Shown piece after piece: positions 25,295 through 33,482 of a stretch of DNA of 34,331 nucleotides. The stretch comes from Nitrospira sp. Its GTDB lineage: Bacteria > Nitrospirota > Nitrospiria > Nitrospirales > Nitrospiraceae. The notes under the pieces are model-generated. The model saw only the letters and a program-made list of their open reading frames with translations. It was not told the origin of the DNA and made no database searches. Each line of letters starts with the position of its first letter. Positions within the stretch are counted from its first letter, which is position 1. The stretch is taken from contig JAOUMR010000028.1 of assembly GCA_029881435.1 (NCBI GenBank), positions 1-34,331 on the forward strand, written 5' to 3'. Made by a program: the position numbers and the translations under genes.

Positions 25295-25426
25295 TTTGAA
25301 AGATTATTCCCCTTGGGATGGTAAGCGTTTAATCTCGATAGAAGGTTGTCCTGAGGGAGAATCGAAGAGAAATCGCAAAGCAACGATGATTCACGCAAGC
25401 TTATAATCGTCGAGGAGGTATCAACA

Positions 25427-28400
25427 ATGTTCTTGTCACGTCGACAATTTTTGAAAGTTTCTGCTGGCACAGTTGCTGCCGCAGCCGTGGCAGATAACGT
25501 TCTGGCGTTGACGGCGCTCCAGCCAGTTATCGAAGTCGGCAACCCCTTGGGGGATTATCCTGACCGATCGTGGGAGCGTGTCTATCACGATCAATATCGT
25601 TACGATTCATCCTTTACATGGGTTTGTTCCCCGAACGACACACACGCCTGTCGCGTCCGTGCGTTTGTGCGGAACGGTGTGGTTATGCGTGTGGAACAAA
25701 ACTACGACCACCAAACCTATGAAGATTTATACGGAAATCGAGGCACGTTCGCGCACAACCCACGGATGTGCCTGAAAGGATTTACCTTTCATCGGCGGGT
25801 GTACGGACCGTATCGGTTGAAGGGGCCATTGATGCGGAAGGGTTGGAAGCAATGGATGGATGACGGATCCCCAGAGCTTACCCCAGAAACAAAGCGAAAG
25901 TACAAGTTCGACAGTCGGTTCCTCGACGATATGCTCCGGGTGTCGTGGGATACGGCTTTCACCTATGCAGCCAAGGCGATGATTGTGATTGCCACCCGAT
26001 ATAGCGGGGAAGCCGGAGCGCGGCGTCTGCGAGAGCAAGGCTATGCACCAGAAATGATTGAAATGATGAAGGGTGCCGGGACCAGGTGCTTTAAGCACCG
26101 CGCTGGGATGCCGGTCCTTGGTATTGTCGGTAAGATGGGCAATACGCGCATGAACGGTGGAATCAACGCATTGCTGGACACCTGGATTCGTAAGGTTGGT
26201 CCTGATCAAGCACAGGGTGGACGGTACTGGTCGAATTACACCTGGCACGGAGATCAAAATCCCTCTCAGCCATTCTGGTCCGGTGTTCAAGGGTCGGACA
26301 TTGACTTGTCAGACATGCGCTTCTCGAAGTTAAACACCAGCTGGGGTAAAAATTTCGTCGAAAATAAAATGCCGGAGGCCCACTGGAAATTGGAGTGTAT
26401 CGAACGCGGTGCCCGCGTCGTCGTCATCACCCCAGAGTACAACCCAACTGCGTATCGTGCTGACTACTGGATGCCCTTGCGTCCTGAGTCAGATGGTGCA
26501 CTCTTTTTGGGCGCCCTGAAAATCATCATCGACGAAAACATGCACGACACTGATTTTCTGAAGCAATTTACCGACGCTCCCATCCTGGTGCGTACGGATA
26601 CGTTGCAATACCTGGATCCACGCGATGTCATCGCAGACTACAAGTTCCCGGATTTCTCGAAGAGCTATTCGGGCCGTATTCAATCGTTGAAGCCCGAGCA
26701 AATTCAGCGTTTGGGCGGGATGATGGTCTGGGATCTTAACAAAAAGCAGGCCGTCCCACTCCATCGGGAGCAGGTTGGCTGGCATTACATCAATAGCGGC
26801 ATCGATGCGGCCCTCACCGGCAGCTATCGGGTGAAACTACTCAACGGGCGGGAAATCGATGCGATGCCGGTCTGGCAGATGTACCTCGTTCACTTCCAAG
26901 ATTACGATCTGGACACAGTCCACCAAATCTGCCGTACACCAAAGGATCTCATCGTACGGTGGGCAAGGGACTCCGGCACGATTAAGCCGGCCGCGATTCA
27001 CAATGGCGAAGGGGTCTGCCACTATTTCCACATGACGCCGAATGGGCGAGCAGCTGCGATGGTCCTCATCATCACCGGTAACGTCGGAAAGTTCGGCACC
27101 GGACAGCATACCTGGGCAGGGAACTACAAAGCCGGGACATGGACAGCTACACCCTGGTCCGGCGCTGGTCTCTCGGTCCATACCGGAGAAGACCCATTCC
27201 ATATCACGTTGGATCCCAACGCGCATGGAAAGGAAATTAAGACCAAGTCCTACTATTACGGTGAGGAAGTCGGCTATTGGAATCACGGTGATACAGCTCT
27301 GATTGTCAATACGCCTAAGTATGGCCGGAAAGTATTCACCGGTAAGACCCACATGCCAACACCCAGCAAGCTTCGCTGGGTGGTCAACGTCAACGTGCTG
27401 AATAATGCAAAGCATCACTACGATATGGTGCGTAACGTGGATCCGAACATCGAATGTCTTATCACGCAGGACATCGAGATGACGTCCGATGTGAATCACA
27501 ACGACATTGCATTCGCCTGTAACTCCTGGATGGAATTTACCTATCCGGAAATGACCGTGACGGTCTCCAATCCGTGGGTTCAGATCTGGAAGGGTGGTAT
27601 TAGGCCGTTGTACGACACCAGAAACGACCTTGACACTTTCGCTGGAGTCGCCGCGAAGCTCTCCGATATGACGGGCGACAGACGGATGCGCGACTACTTC
27701 GCGATGGTCTATGCCAACCGTGTCGATGTGTACGCCCAGCGTATGCTCGATGCCTCGAGCACATTCTATGGCTACTCTGCCGACGTCATGCTCAAGTCGG
27801 AAAAAGGCTGGATGGTTATGGTCCGCACATACCCGCGCCATCCGTTCTGGGAAGAGACCAACGAGTCGAAGCCAATGTGGACCCGCAGCGGTCGATACGA
27901 GAACTATCGTATCGAACCTGAGGCCATTGAATACGGGGAAAACTTTATCTCCCATCGTGAAGGTCCTGAAGCGACGCCGTATCTGCCAAATGCTATCTTC
28001 ACGACGAATCCCTATTGCAGACCGGATGACTACGGTATCCCAATCACTGCACAACACCACGATGATAAAACAGTGCGCAACATCAAGTTGTCGTGGCACG
28101 AAATCATGCGTCATTCTAATCCCTTGTGGGAGAAGGGCTACCAGTTCTACTGTGTCACCCCGAAAACGCGCCACCGTGTCCATAGTCAATGGTCGGTGAA
28201 TGACTGGGTTCAAATTTACGAATCTAATTTCGGCGATCCCTATCGAATGGATAAGCGGACGCCAGGGGTGGGCGAACACCAGATCCATATCAACCCCCAG
28301 GCGGCCAAAGACCGAGGCATCAACGACGGCGACTATGTGTACGTCGATGGCAACCCGGTTGACCGACCCTATCGAGGGTGGAAACCAAGCGATCCCTACT

Positions 28401-28864
28401 ACAAAGTGGCCCGGTTGATGATTCGTGCGAAGTACAACCCGTCTTATCCGTACCATGTCACTATGGCAAAACATGCGCCGTTCGTTTCAACGCCAAAGTC
28501 GGTGAAAGGACATGAAACCAGACCTGATGGACGGGCCATCGCGATCGATACCGGCTATCAGTCCAACTTCAGGTATGGAGCACAGCAGTCCTTTACGCGT
28601 AATTGGCTCATGCCAATGCACCAAACTGACTCCTTGCCTGGTAAGCATGCCGTCGCTTGGAAGTTCAAGTGGGGTTACCAGGTCGATCACCATGCGATCA
28701 ACACAGTCCCGAAGGAATGTCTGATCCGTATTACCAAAGCGGAAGACGGCGGCATTGGCGCTCGAGGTCCATGGGAACCAGTCCGCACCGGCTTCACGCC
28801 CGGTCAGGAAAATGAGTTTATGATCAAGTGGCTAAAGGGTGAACACATCAAGATTAAAGTCTAA
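25427..28864 (+). CDS. nxrA: nitrite oxidoreductase alpha subunit NxrA
   Basis: This protein (1145 aa) is the catalytic molybdo-bis-PGD subunit that oxidises nitrite to nitrate, the energy-yielding step of nitrite oxidizers. The N-terminus SRRQFLKVSAG is a twin-arginine motif followed by an Ala-rich hydrophobic stretch, so the complex is probably periplasmic, as known for Nitrospira. The FS0 cluster motif is C67-x3-D71-x3-C75-x39-C115, with Asp where NarG has a Cys. YTWHGDQNPSQPFW (~271-284) holds the likely Mo-ligand Asp276, judged by position against NarG. The type II DMSO reductase fold continues to KIKV. Its length fits Nitrospira NxrA. A consensus AGGAGGT ribosome site sets the start. 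It is followed by a hairpin and nxrB. Confidence 0.96.
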   Translation: MFLSRRQFLKVSAGTVAAAAVADNVLALTALQPVIEVGNPLGDYPDRSWERVYHDQYRYDSSFTWVCSPNDTHACRVRAFVRNGVVMRVEQNYDHQTYEDLYGNRGTFAHNPRMCLKGFTFHRRVYGPYRLKGPLMRKGWKQWMDDGSPELTPETKRKYKFDSRFLDDMLRVSWDTAFTYAAKAMIVIATRYSGEAGARRLREQGYAPEMIEMMKGAGTRCFKHRAGMPVLGIVGKMGNTRMNGGINALLDTWIRKVGPDQAQGGRYWSNYTWHGDQNPSQPFWSGVQGSDIDLSDMRFSKLNTSWGKNFVENKMPEAHWKLECIERGARVVVITPEYNPTAYRADYWMPLRPESDGALFLGALKIIIDENMHDTDFLKQFTDAPILVRTDTLQYLDPRDVIADYKFPDFSKSYSGRIQSLKPEQIQRLGGMMVWDLNKKQAVPLHREQVGWHYINSGIDAALTGSYRVKLLNGREIDAMPVWQMYLVHFQDYDLDTVHQICRTPKDLIVRWARDSGTIKPAAIHNGEGVCHYFHMTPNGRAAAMVLIITGNVGKFGTGQHTWAGNYKAGTWTATPWSGAGLSVHTGEDPFHITLDPNAHGKEIKTKSYYYGEEVGYWNHGDTALIVNTPKYGRKVFTGKTHMPTPSKLRWVVNVNVLNNAKHHYDMVRNVDPNIECLITQDIEMTSDVNHNDIAFACNSWMEFTYPEMTVTVSNPWVQIWKGGIRPLYDTRNDLDTFAGVAAKLSDMTGDRRMRDYFAMVYANRVDVYAQRMLDASSTFYGYSADVMLKSEKGWMVMVRTYPRHPFWEETNESKPMWTRSGRYENYRIEPEAIEYGENFISHREGPEATPYLPNAIFTTNPYCRPDDYGIPITAQHHDDKTVRNIKLSWHEIMRHSNPLWEKGYQFYCVTPKTRHRVHSQWSVNDWVQIYESNFGDPYRMDKRTPGVGEHQIHINPQAAKDRGINDGDYVYVDGNPVDRPYRGWKPSDPYYKVARLMIRAKYNPSYPYHVTMAKHAPFVSTPKSVKGHETRPDGRAIAIDTGYQSNFRYGAQQSFTRNWLMPMHQTDSLPGKHAVAWKFKWGYQVDHHAINTVPKECLIRITKAEDGGIGARGPWEPVRTGFTPGQENEFMIKWLKGEHIKIKV

Positions 28865-28866
28865 AT

Positions 28867-28931
28867 GCAATTCCCTGGGGCTCCTGCGACATCCTTCTGT
28901 GATGCGTTGGAGCAACCATCCCAGGAATTGC
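28867..28931 (+). other. large hairpin between nxrA and nxrB
   Basis: GCAATTCCCTGGG (28867-28879) pairs with CCCAGGAATTGC (28920-28931) with one bulged C. Inner arms GCTCC (28880-28884) and GGAGC (28909-28913) continue the stem. It fills most of the 92-base spacer, starting just after the nxrA stop. Without a T-tract, an mRNA processing, stability or stoichiometry element is more likely than a terminator. Confidence 0.7.
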
Positions 28932-28956
28932 TAATGTAAGCATTACGGAGGGGACT

Positions 28957-30246
28957 ATGCCTGAAGTATATAACTGGCAACTGGGACGGAAGATGTTGTA
29001 CCCATATGAGGAACGACATCCCAAGTGGCAGTTTGCCTTCGTCTTCAATATCAATCGGTGCTTGGCGTGTCAGACCTGCAGTATGGCTGACAAGTCGACC
29101 TGGCTCTTCTCAAAGGGACAGGAATACATGTGGTGGAATAATGTGGAGACCAAGCCCTATGGCGGTTACCCACAGTTCTACGACGTCAAAATCACACAAC
29201 TGATCGAACAGGTTAATCCAGGTGGACAGGTCTGGAACGTGCGCGTCGGTCGGAAACATCATGCCCCCTATGGTGTCTTTGAAGGGATGACCATCTTCGA
29301 CGCAGGCGCCAAAGTCGGGCAGGCGGCCATCGGCTATATTCCCACAGACCAGGAGTGGAGATTTGTCAACATCTATGAGGATACCGCCACGTCGATGCGA
29401 GCCCTTGTTGAGGGTATCGATAAGACCGGCTTTTCCCGTGATGAGCCATGGAAGATGACCGGCAGCAGTCTTCCGGAACACGAAACATTCTTCTTCTATC
29501 TCCAGAGAATTTGCAACCACTGCACCTATCCAGGCTGCTTGGCAGCGTGCCCTCGAAAGGCCATCTATAAAAGGCCTGAAGATGGAATTGTTCTGATCGA
29601 TCAGAACAGATGTCGTGGGTACAAAAAGTGCGTGGAACAGTGTCCCTACAAGAAGCCTATGTATAGAGGCACCACCCGCGTCAGCGAAAAATGTATCGCC
29701 TGTTATCCTCGTATCGAGGGTAAAGATCCGTTAACCGGTGGTGAGCCGATGGAAACACGCTGTATGGCGGCCTGCGTTGGAAAGATTCGCATGCAGAGCC
29801 TTATGCGCATCGGGGACGATGGGCTGTGGGCTGAGGATCGCTGGCACCCACTCTACTATGCCATCCGTGTGGAGCAAGTAGCCTTGCCGCTCTATCCGCA
29901 ATGGGGGACAGAGCCAAACGGTTTCTACATCCCACCACGGCACTCACCCAGAGGGTATGCTCGGCAGATGTTCGGTCCAGGTGTCGACAATGCGATTGAA
30001 AAGTACCTGGTGCCAAGCCGCGAGTTGCTGGCCGTGCTCCAGCTCTGGAGAGCGAGCCAACAGATCGTGTTCCGCTATGACGTCATTCCAGGGCCGAAAG
30101 TGTTTGAAACGCAAATTCACGGTAAGCGCTTCGAGATGTATAACGATACAGTGTTGGGCTTCAACAAATCAGGCAAGGAAGTGGCACGTGTTCAAGTTGA
30201 AGAGCCAATCTATATTAGGCCTGCGGAACGGGTGACCTGGCTATAA
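28957..30246 (+). CDS. nxrB: nitrite oxidoreductase beta subunit NxrB
   Basis: This protein (429 aa) is the electron-transfer subunit carrying electrons from NxrA to the membrane subunit or cytochrome c. Four Cys motifs are present in NarH-like order: CLACQTCSMAD (residues 35-45, with Asp where NarH has its fourth Cys), CNHCTYPGCLAACP, CRGYKKCVEQCP (Tyr in the slot that marks a [3Fe-4S] cluster), and CIACYPRI with ETRCMAACVGKIR. There is no signal peptide, so it is probably exported with NxrA through Tat. GGAGGGG precedes the ATG. No gamma subunit gene lies next to it; NxrC must be elsewhere. A terminator-like hairpin follows. Confidence 0.96.
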   Translation: MPEVYNWQLGRKMLYPYEERHPKWQFAFVFNINRCLACQTCSMADKSTWLFSKGQEYMWWNNVETKPYGGYPQFYDVKITQLIEQVNPGGQVWNVRVGRKHHAPYGVFEGMTIFDAGAKVGQAAIGYIPTDQEWRFVNIYEDTATSMRALVEGIDKTGFSRDEPWKMTGSSLPEHETFFFYLQRICNHCTYPGCLAACPRKAIYKRPEDGIVLIDQNRCRGYKKCVEQCPYKKPMYRGTTRVSEKCIACYPRIEGKDPLTGGEPMETRCMAACVGKIRMQSLMRIGDDGLWAEDRWHPLYYAIRVEQVALPLYPQWGTEPNGFYIPPRHSPRGYARQMFGPGVDNAIEKYLVPSRELLAVLQLWRASQQIVFRYDVIPGPKVFETQIHGKRFEMYNDTVLGFNKSGKEVARVQVEEPIYIRPAERVTWL

Positions 30247-30272
30247 GCCAAGACTAGGAGCTTAGCTTTAAA

Positions 30273-30313
30273 AAGCGGGGGCAGATCTCCAGACGGGGAT
30301 CTGCGCCACGCTT
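30273..30313 (+). terminator. terminator-like hairpin after nxrB
   Basis: AAGCG (30273-30277) pairs with CGCTT (30309-30313), enclosing GGCAGATCtCC / GGgGATCTGCgCC arms around the loop AGAC. The stem is long and GC-rich, 27 bases after the nxrB stop. The following sequence (GTAACATT) is only weakly T-rich. Confidence 0.6.
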
Positions 30314-30530
30314 GTAACATTAAAATCGGATCTTATCCCACTGGCCAAGTCACGCTGACGTTTCTAATCTCGTTCCGTCACCTCTCGAAGTAATTCGTCA
30401 ACAGACCTTCAGTTAATATTTCCTCATCCTACTGGCCGGCCGCATATGTGCATCCATCGCAAATCAGTAGAGCCACCTTATCCTTGACCATCAGTCTTTC
30501 GGCTCAGCTCGTGCTGGATCTTCTGCGCAC
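30314..30530. other. non-coding gap after the nxr terminator
   Basis: I see no gene, repeat or stable hairpin of note here. With the terminator before it and a candidate promoter after it, the nxrB-to-next-gene gap is 359 bases. Confidence 0.45.
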
Positions 30531-30559
30531 TTGACGAGATACCATCCCTCCAGTATGGT
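30531..30559 (+). promoter_or_regulatory. candidate promoter for the 109-aa protein
   Basis: TTGACG (five of six matches), a 17-base spacer and TATGGT (four of six) give a start near 30566, about 40 bases before the GTG at 30606. Confidence 0.5.
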
Positions 30560-30605
30560 TTTGGGAAGGAACATCGTACACCGTAGGTGAGGGAGCACTC
30601 GCAGC

Positions 30606-30935
30606 GTGACAGCCCATCCGCAGCAATCAATCCCATTTGCTGCTCAAGCCATTCCATTCGAAGAGTTTCTTGCAGCTGGAAAACTCCCAGAAGGCTATCT
30701 TGCGGGCGAATATGTCGAGCAACAGTTTGTCGAGAGGCTTGTTCATTACATTCTGAGTGTTCCGGCCGGGAGTTATAGTATGGCCCAACTCAGCCAACTC
30801 CTTGAGCAACTGGATCCTCGAGGCCAAGTCTTCTTTTTCAAGCGATTGAAAGAAACCAGCCCAGATTGCCTCAAGGATTTTGCGCCGCTCTATTATGGCT
30901 TCATGAACGAATTCCATTCGCTCCTCTTCACGTAG
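30606..30935 (+). CDS. uncharacterised small protein downstream of nxrB
   Basis: I do not recognise this 109-residue protein. It has no signal peptide or TM segment. It looks mostly helical and is rich in aromatic residues, with blocks FEEFLAAGKLPEGYLAGEYV and LLEQLDPRGQVFFFKRLKET. It starts with GTG, preceded by GAGGGAG at slightly long spacing (10 bases); no better start is seen. It has its own candidate promoter and so is probably not part of the nxrAB transcript. A maturation or regulatory role for Nxr would be guesswork from position alone. Confidence 0.62.
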   Translation: MTAHPQQSIPFAAQAIPFEEFLAAGKLPEGYLAGEYVEQQFVERLVHYILSVPAGSYSMAQLSQLLEQLDPRGQVFFFKRLKETSPDCLKDFAPLYYGFMNEFHSLLFT

Positions 30936-30950
30936 CTAGAAAAATACTCC

Positions 30951-30978
30951 TTGTCCGCTCACCAATCTCATGTATAAT
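30951..30978 (+). promoter_or_regulatory. promoter of the 122-aa protein
   Basis: TTGTCC (30951-30956), a 16-base spacer and a perfect TATAAT (30973-30978) precede the ATG at 31008 by 29 bases, with AAAGGAG between. Confidence 0.6.
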
Positions 30979-31007
30979 TGCGCTTCATCCTTAGGCAAAG
31001 GAGCGTC

Positions 31008-31376
31008 ATGAATCCATCGTTACAAAGAGGCGTCACCAGTTTTTACAATCTAATTTACGAAGCCCAAGCCTTCGCCACGGCAATGGCCAGGATTGATACC
31101 GCCGAACAGGAGCATTATGCCGGCCGTATTGAAGGACTCAATTGGGTTTTAGATCGTTGTCAGGAATTAGAAGATATGGATACTAATCTCACTCCCTCCT
31201 CTCTTCAGCGAATACTGGGAGAGGTGAAATCAGACCTGGAACATGAACTCTCCGTTCAGCGTAGAGAAAAAGGGCGTCGTGCGGATGGACGTGAGGAGGC
31301 ACTCAATTTTGTCGCAGACTACCTCTCCAGCCTGATCACCGCGACAGAGATCGAATCCGCTAAGACAACGGTCTGA
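31008..31376 (+). CDS. uncharacterised helical protein
   Basis: I do not recognise this 122-residue protein. It is soluble, highly charged and almost entirely helical by eye, with heptad-like segments (EQEHYAGRIEGLNWVLDRCQ and EVKSDLEHELSVQRREKGRR), so a coiled-coil or helical-bundle protein is likely. The ATG at 31008 has an excellent AAAGGAG ribosome site and a promoter directly upstream; the longer frame from 30978 would start inside the promoter. An imperfect hairpin follows the gene. Confidence 0.72.
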   Translation: MNPSLQRGVTSFYNLIYEAQAFATAMARIDTAEQEHYAGRIEGLNWVLDRCQELEDMDTNLTPSSLQRILGEVKSDLEHELSVQRREKGRRADGREEALNFVADYLSSLITATEIESAKTTV

Positions 31377-31386
31377 CGTTCAGGGA

Positions 31387-31421
31387 CCTAGTATTCAGCG
31401 TTTCTAATACCAGGATTATTT
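31387..31421 (+). terminator. candidate terminator
   Basis: CCTAGTATT and AATACCAGG form a 9-bp stem with one mismatch and a 10-base loop, followed by ATTATTT. It lies 11 bases after the stop of the 122-aa protein gene. Confidence 0.42.
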
Positions 31422-31519
31422 AAGAGAGGACACCCCGTTACCCTCTAAACGGCCAGTTAGCGAGAATTGAGCGGCACCGGGTTGTTGGGAAAATCCAACA
31501 GCCCCAACATTCTTATCCC

Positions 31520-31549
31520 TTGACGCGCAAATCAATATACCCATAGAAT
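31520..31549 (+). promoter_or_regulatory. promoter of the zinc-ribbon protein gene
   Basis: TTGACG, an 18-base spacer and TAGAAT (31544-31549), five of six matches in each. The predicted start is at about 31556, just past the ATG at 31555, which favours the in-frame ATG at 31585 as the translation start. Confidence 0.5.
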
Positions 31550-31584
31550 TAATTATGCATTTGCCTCCACGAAGGCCGACGGGA

Positions 31585-31836
31585 ATGATTGCGGGTCAAC
31601 GCGTTGCTCGAAGTCGAGAACGACCACCCGCAGACCCCGTTCAACGCCAGTTTGATTCTCTCAAGGCCTCGCTTCTCTTCTGCCCACGCTGCCAGGTTGC
31701 AACGCCGACGCGGGAACGCCTTCTGCTTGTTTTACCCAGCGGGAATCTCTATGAGTACCGGTGTGCCCACTGTGGAACGTCCACAGGGTCAAAAACAGAA
31801 AACCCCCTCAAGCCAATCCAGATCATTGGACCATAA
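31585..31836 (+). CDS. small zinc-ribbon protein
   Basis: This unrecognised protein (83 aa from 31585; 93 aa if it starts at the ATG at 31555) has two Cys pairs, FCPRCQV and CAHCGTS, separated by a short hydrophobic beta hairpin (RERLLLVLPSGNLYEYR). This is a rubredoxin-knuckle zinc ribbon. An Arg-rich N-terminus precedes it. I preferred the start at 31585 because GAAGG lies nine bases upstream and the promoter predicts a transcript that begins at 31556. A nucleic-acid-binding role is possible but unproven. Confidence 0.62.
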   Translation: MIAGQRVARSRERPPADPVQRQFDSLKASLLFCPRCQVATPTRERLLLVLPSGNLYEYRCAHCGTSTGSKTENPLKPIQIIGP

Positions 31837-31953
31837 CGACGGCACTCCTCGGTTAGGGTCACGCATCAAACGTAACAAGCGTGTAACACATCGACTCATC
31901 CCACACCCATATTGACTCAACGTGTTAGGAATACAAAAAGAATGCGAGGGGCT

Positions 31954-32223
31954 TCACTGAACCGGTAGGATTTGTTCCAATGGAATGCCCTCTTCAATGA
32001 GCATCACCGGGATTTGCCCACGGATAGGATACAGAATTTTTTGATCCTCACGAATCAGGCCGCCTTCTATCTGACCAACCAAAAGTCGGTTTGCTTTGTT
32101 CCTCACAAGACCCTTCCCGAGGGCAGCATTAACCTGCTGAATGAGGTTCGCATCAGCCAGCGTCACGCCCTGTTTAGTTTCAGGGCAGCACAAGATGGCA
32201 AGAAGATCCGGGTCAAGACTCAT
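31954..32223 (-). CDS. Trm112-family (UPF0434/YcaR-like) protein
   Basis: This short protein (89 aa) has the Trm112 pattern: LLAILCCPETKQGVTLADAN at the start, and a closing block YPIRGQIPVMLIEEGIPLE. Bacterial members are small, and in eukaryotes and archaea Trm112 activates methyltransferases of rRNA, tRNA and release factors. Only one of the usual zinc-ligand pairs (CCP) is present, common in bacterial forms. It is divergent from the DUF502 gene. No good Shine-Dalgarno sequence is seen before the ATG. Confidence 0.82.
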   Translation of the reverse strand: MSLDPDLLAILCCPETKQGVTLADANLIQQVNAALGKGLVRNKANRLLVGQIEGGLIREDQKILYPIRGQIPVMLIEEGIPLEQILPVQ

Positions 32224-32319
32224 AAATGATACAGTAACAAACGAGATACATCAGCAGAATAATTCATCCGACTACAGAGTGCAAGGGATGCCAAGCGACT
32301 CCTAATATGACCCTGATTC

Positions 32320-32328
32320 TGTTAGACT
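32320..32328 (+). promoter_or_regulatory. extended -10 element of the DUF502 gene
   Basis: TGT-TAGACT, the same extended -10 string found before moxR, lies 28 bases before the ATG. There is no convincing -35 at normal spacing. Confidence 0.4.
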
Positions 32329-32356
32329 TACGAGGTCGTTATCAGGGCCCTTCACC

Positions 32357-32965
32357 ATGATCAGGTCATTCTGGAAAACCTGCGTAGCCGGTCTGATCGT
32401 AATAGTTCCGGCCTGTGCCACCTTCTTAATACTTTCCACATTATTTACGACTCTCGACAGTCTTGTAGGCCGGTACATGTATTATACTGTTCCCGGGCTT
32501 GGCCTCTTGCTGTTGGTACTCCTCATCATTCTCGCGGGCATCTGCCTGGATCACGTCGCTGGACAGAATATATTGACACGCATAGAACGTCGACTTGAGA
32601 AGATCCCTCTGGTGCAAAGCATTTACCTTACCTTAAAGGGCATGACGGACGTTCTGAACTTTCGGTCTCGTTTTGGCCAGAGTAAGGTCGTCGCGTTTCC
32701 GTTCCCTCGTGACGGCTGTTGGGCATTAGGATTTGTCATGGGAATCGCGCCACCCTCCATTCAGGTCGTCCCCTCTCAGACCTTGTTCATGGTCTTTGTC
32801 CCGACCGCTATCCATCCCTTTACAGGCTTTCTGGCGTTACTCCCGGAACAAGTGCTTCGCCCTGTTAATCTACCCGTGGAAGACGCCATGAAAATGGAGT
32901 TCTCCGCCGGGTTCTACCGCCCAAAGACCGGATGGCTCAGCCCGCCAGAGCAACAGCCACGATGA
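32357..32965 (+). CDS. DUF502 inner-membrane protein
   Basis: This protein (202 aa) has two TM helices (residues ~10-30 and ~46-65) followed by the conserved DUF502 body: RIERRLEKIPLVQSIYLTLK, VVAFPFPRDGCWALGFVMG, and VFVPTAIHPFTGFLALLP. Its function is unknown across the family. Its length matches. It ends seven bases before the acetyltransferase start, so the two are probably co-transcribed. Confidence 0.86.
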   Translation: MIRSFWKTCVAGLIVIVPACATFLILSTLFTTLDSLVGRYMYYTVPGLGLLLLVLLIILAGICLDHVAGQNILTRIERRLEKIPLVQSIYLTLKGMTDVLNFRSRFGQSKVVAFPFPRDGCWALGFVMGIAPPSIQVVPSQTLFMVFVPTAIHPFTGFLALLPEQVLRPVNLPVEDAMKMEFSAGFYRPKTGWLSPPEQQPR

Positions 32966-32971
32966 GGACTC

Positions 32972-33469
32972 ATGCCTGAGGCTATCCATATACGACCGGC
33001 TGGACAAGACGATACAAACACGATCACAGCGTTTAATGCCGCCATGGCACTCGAAACCGAGCAACGCCACCTTGACCAGGCTACCTTGCGAGATGGGATT
33101 CGCTCATTATTATCACACCCCGAGTATGGTTTTTATATTATCGCCGAACGTTCACCACTCAATGAGAATCAGCCCATCGGACAGATGATGATTACATTTG
33201 AATGGAGTGATTGGAGGAACGGGGTATTTTGGTGGATCCAGAGTGTGTATGTTGTCCCTGGCCAACGTGGTCAGGGAGTCTATCATGCCATGCATCGCCA
33301 TATTCTCGATAAAGCCGGCAAGGATCAGCGTGTCTGTGGCATCCGCTTATATGTCGCACGGGACAATCATCAAGCGCACGCGGCATACCAACGCGTCGGC
33401 TTAGTCCGGTCTCCATATGAACTCTATGAGCAGGATTTTGTCTTGGGACGAAATGGATTTCCGAAATAA
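32972..33469 (+). CDS. GNAT-family N-acetyltransferase
   Basis: This protein (165 aa) transfers an acetyl group from acetyl-CoA to an unknown amine. It opens with HIRPAGQDDTNTI, the usual first strand. The acetyl-CoA pyrophosphate loop is VYVVPGQRGQGVYHAMH (Q/RxxGxG-like), and LYVARDNHQAHAAYQRVGL is the typical C-terminal helix of GNAT proteins. GAGGA precedes the ATG. It sits between the DUF502 gene and two lipoprotein genes in a close + strand row. Confidence 0.88.
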   Translation: MPEAIHIRPAGQDDTNTITAFNAAMALETEQRHLDQATLRDGIRSLLSHPEYGFYIIAERSPLNENQPIGQMMITFEWSDWRNGVFWWIQSVYVVPGQRGQGVYHAMHRHILDKAGKDQRVCGIRLYVARDNHQAHAAYQRVGLVRSPYELYEQDFVLGRNGFPK

Positions 33470-33482
33470 CTCAGGAGAGATC

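Larger units (their letters stand above)
24760..25426. promoter_or_regulatory. nxrAB control region
   Basis: This AT-rich 667-base stretch has no supportable gene. Its right half is dense in signals: two AATACTCATTG direct repeats (25074-25114), a sigma-54-like element (25139-25154), an alternative sigma-70-like promoter (25166-25194) overlapping an inverted repeat, a 17-bp tandem duplication (25261-25294) and a consensus Shine-Dalgarno sequence AGGAGGT (25413-25419). From 24760 to about 25070 I see nothing definable. Confidence 0.6.

Noticed and set aside
25402-25407. Perfect TATAAT 20 bases before the nxrA ATG
   Set aside because: A start from here would fall inside or after the AGGAGGT ribosome site, and the sequence 17 bases upstream (AGCAAC) is no -35.
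26837-28474. Long - strand open frame (545 codons) inside nxrA
   Set aside because: It is the antisense shadow of a clearly coding nxrA; its composition is His/Val/Asp-rich and shows no motif or ribosome site.
30246-30935. The 109-aa protein as an NxrC or TorD-like Nxr chaperone
   Set aside because: It has no signal peptide, haem or membrane features for NxrC, and I see no TorD motif; only the position suggests a link.
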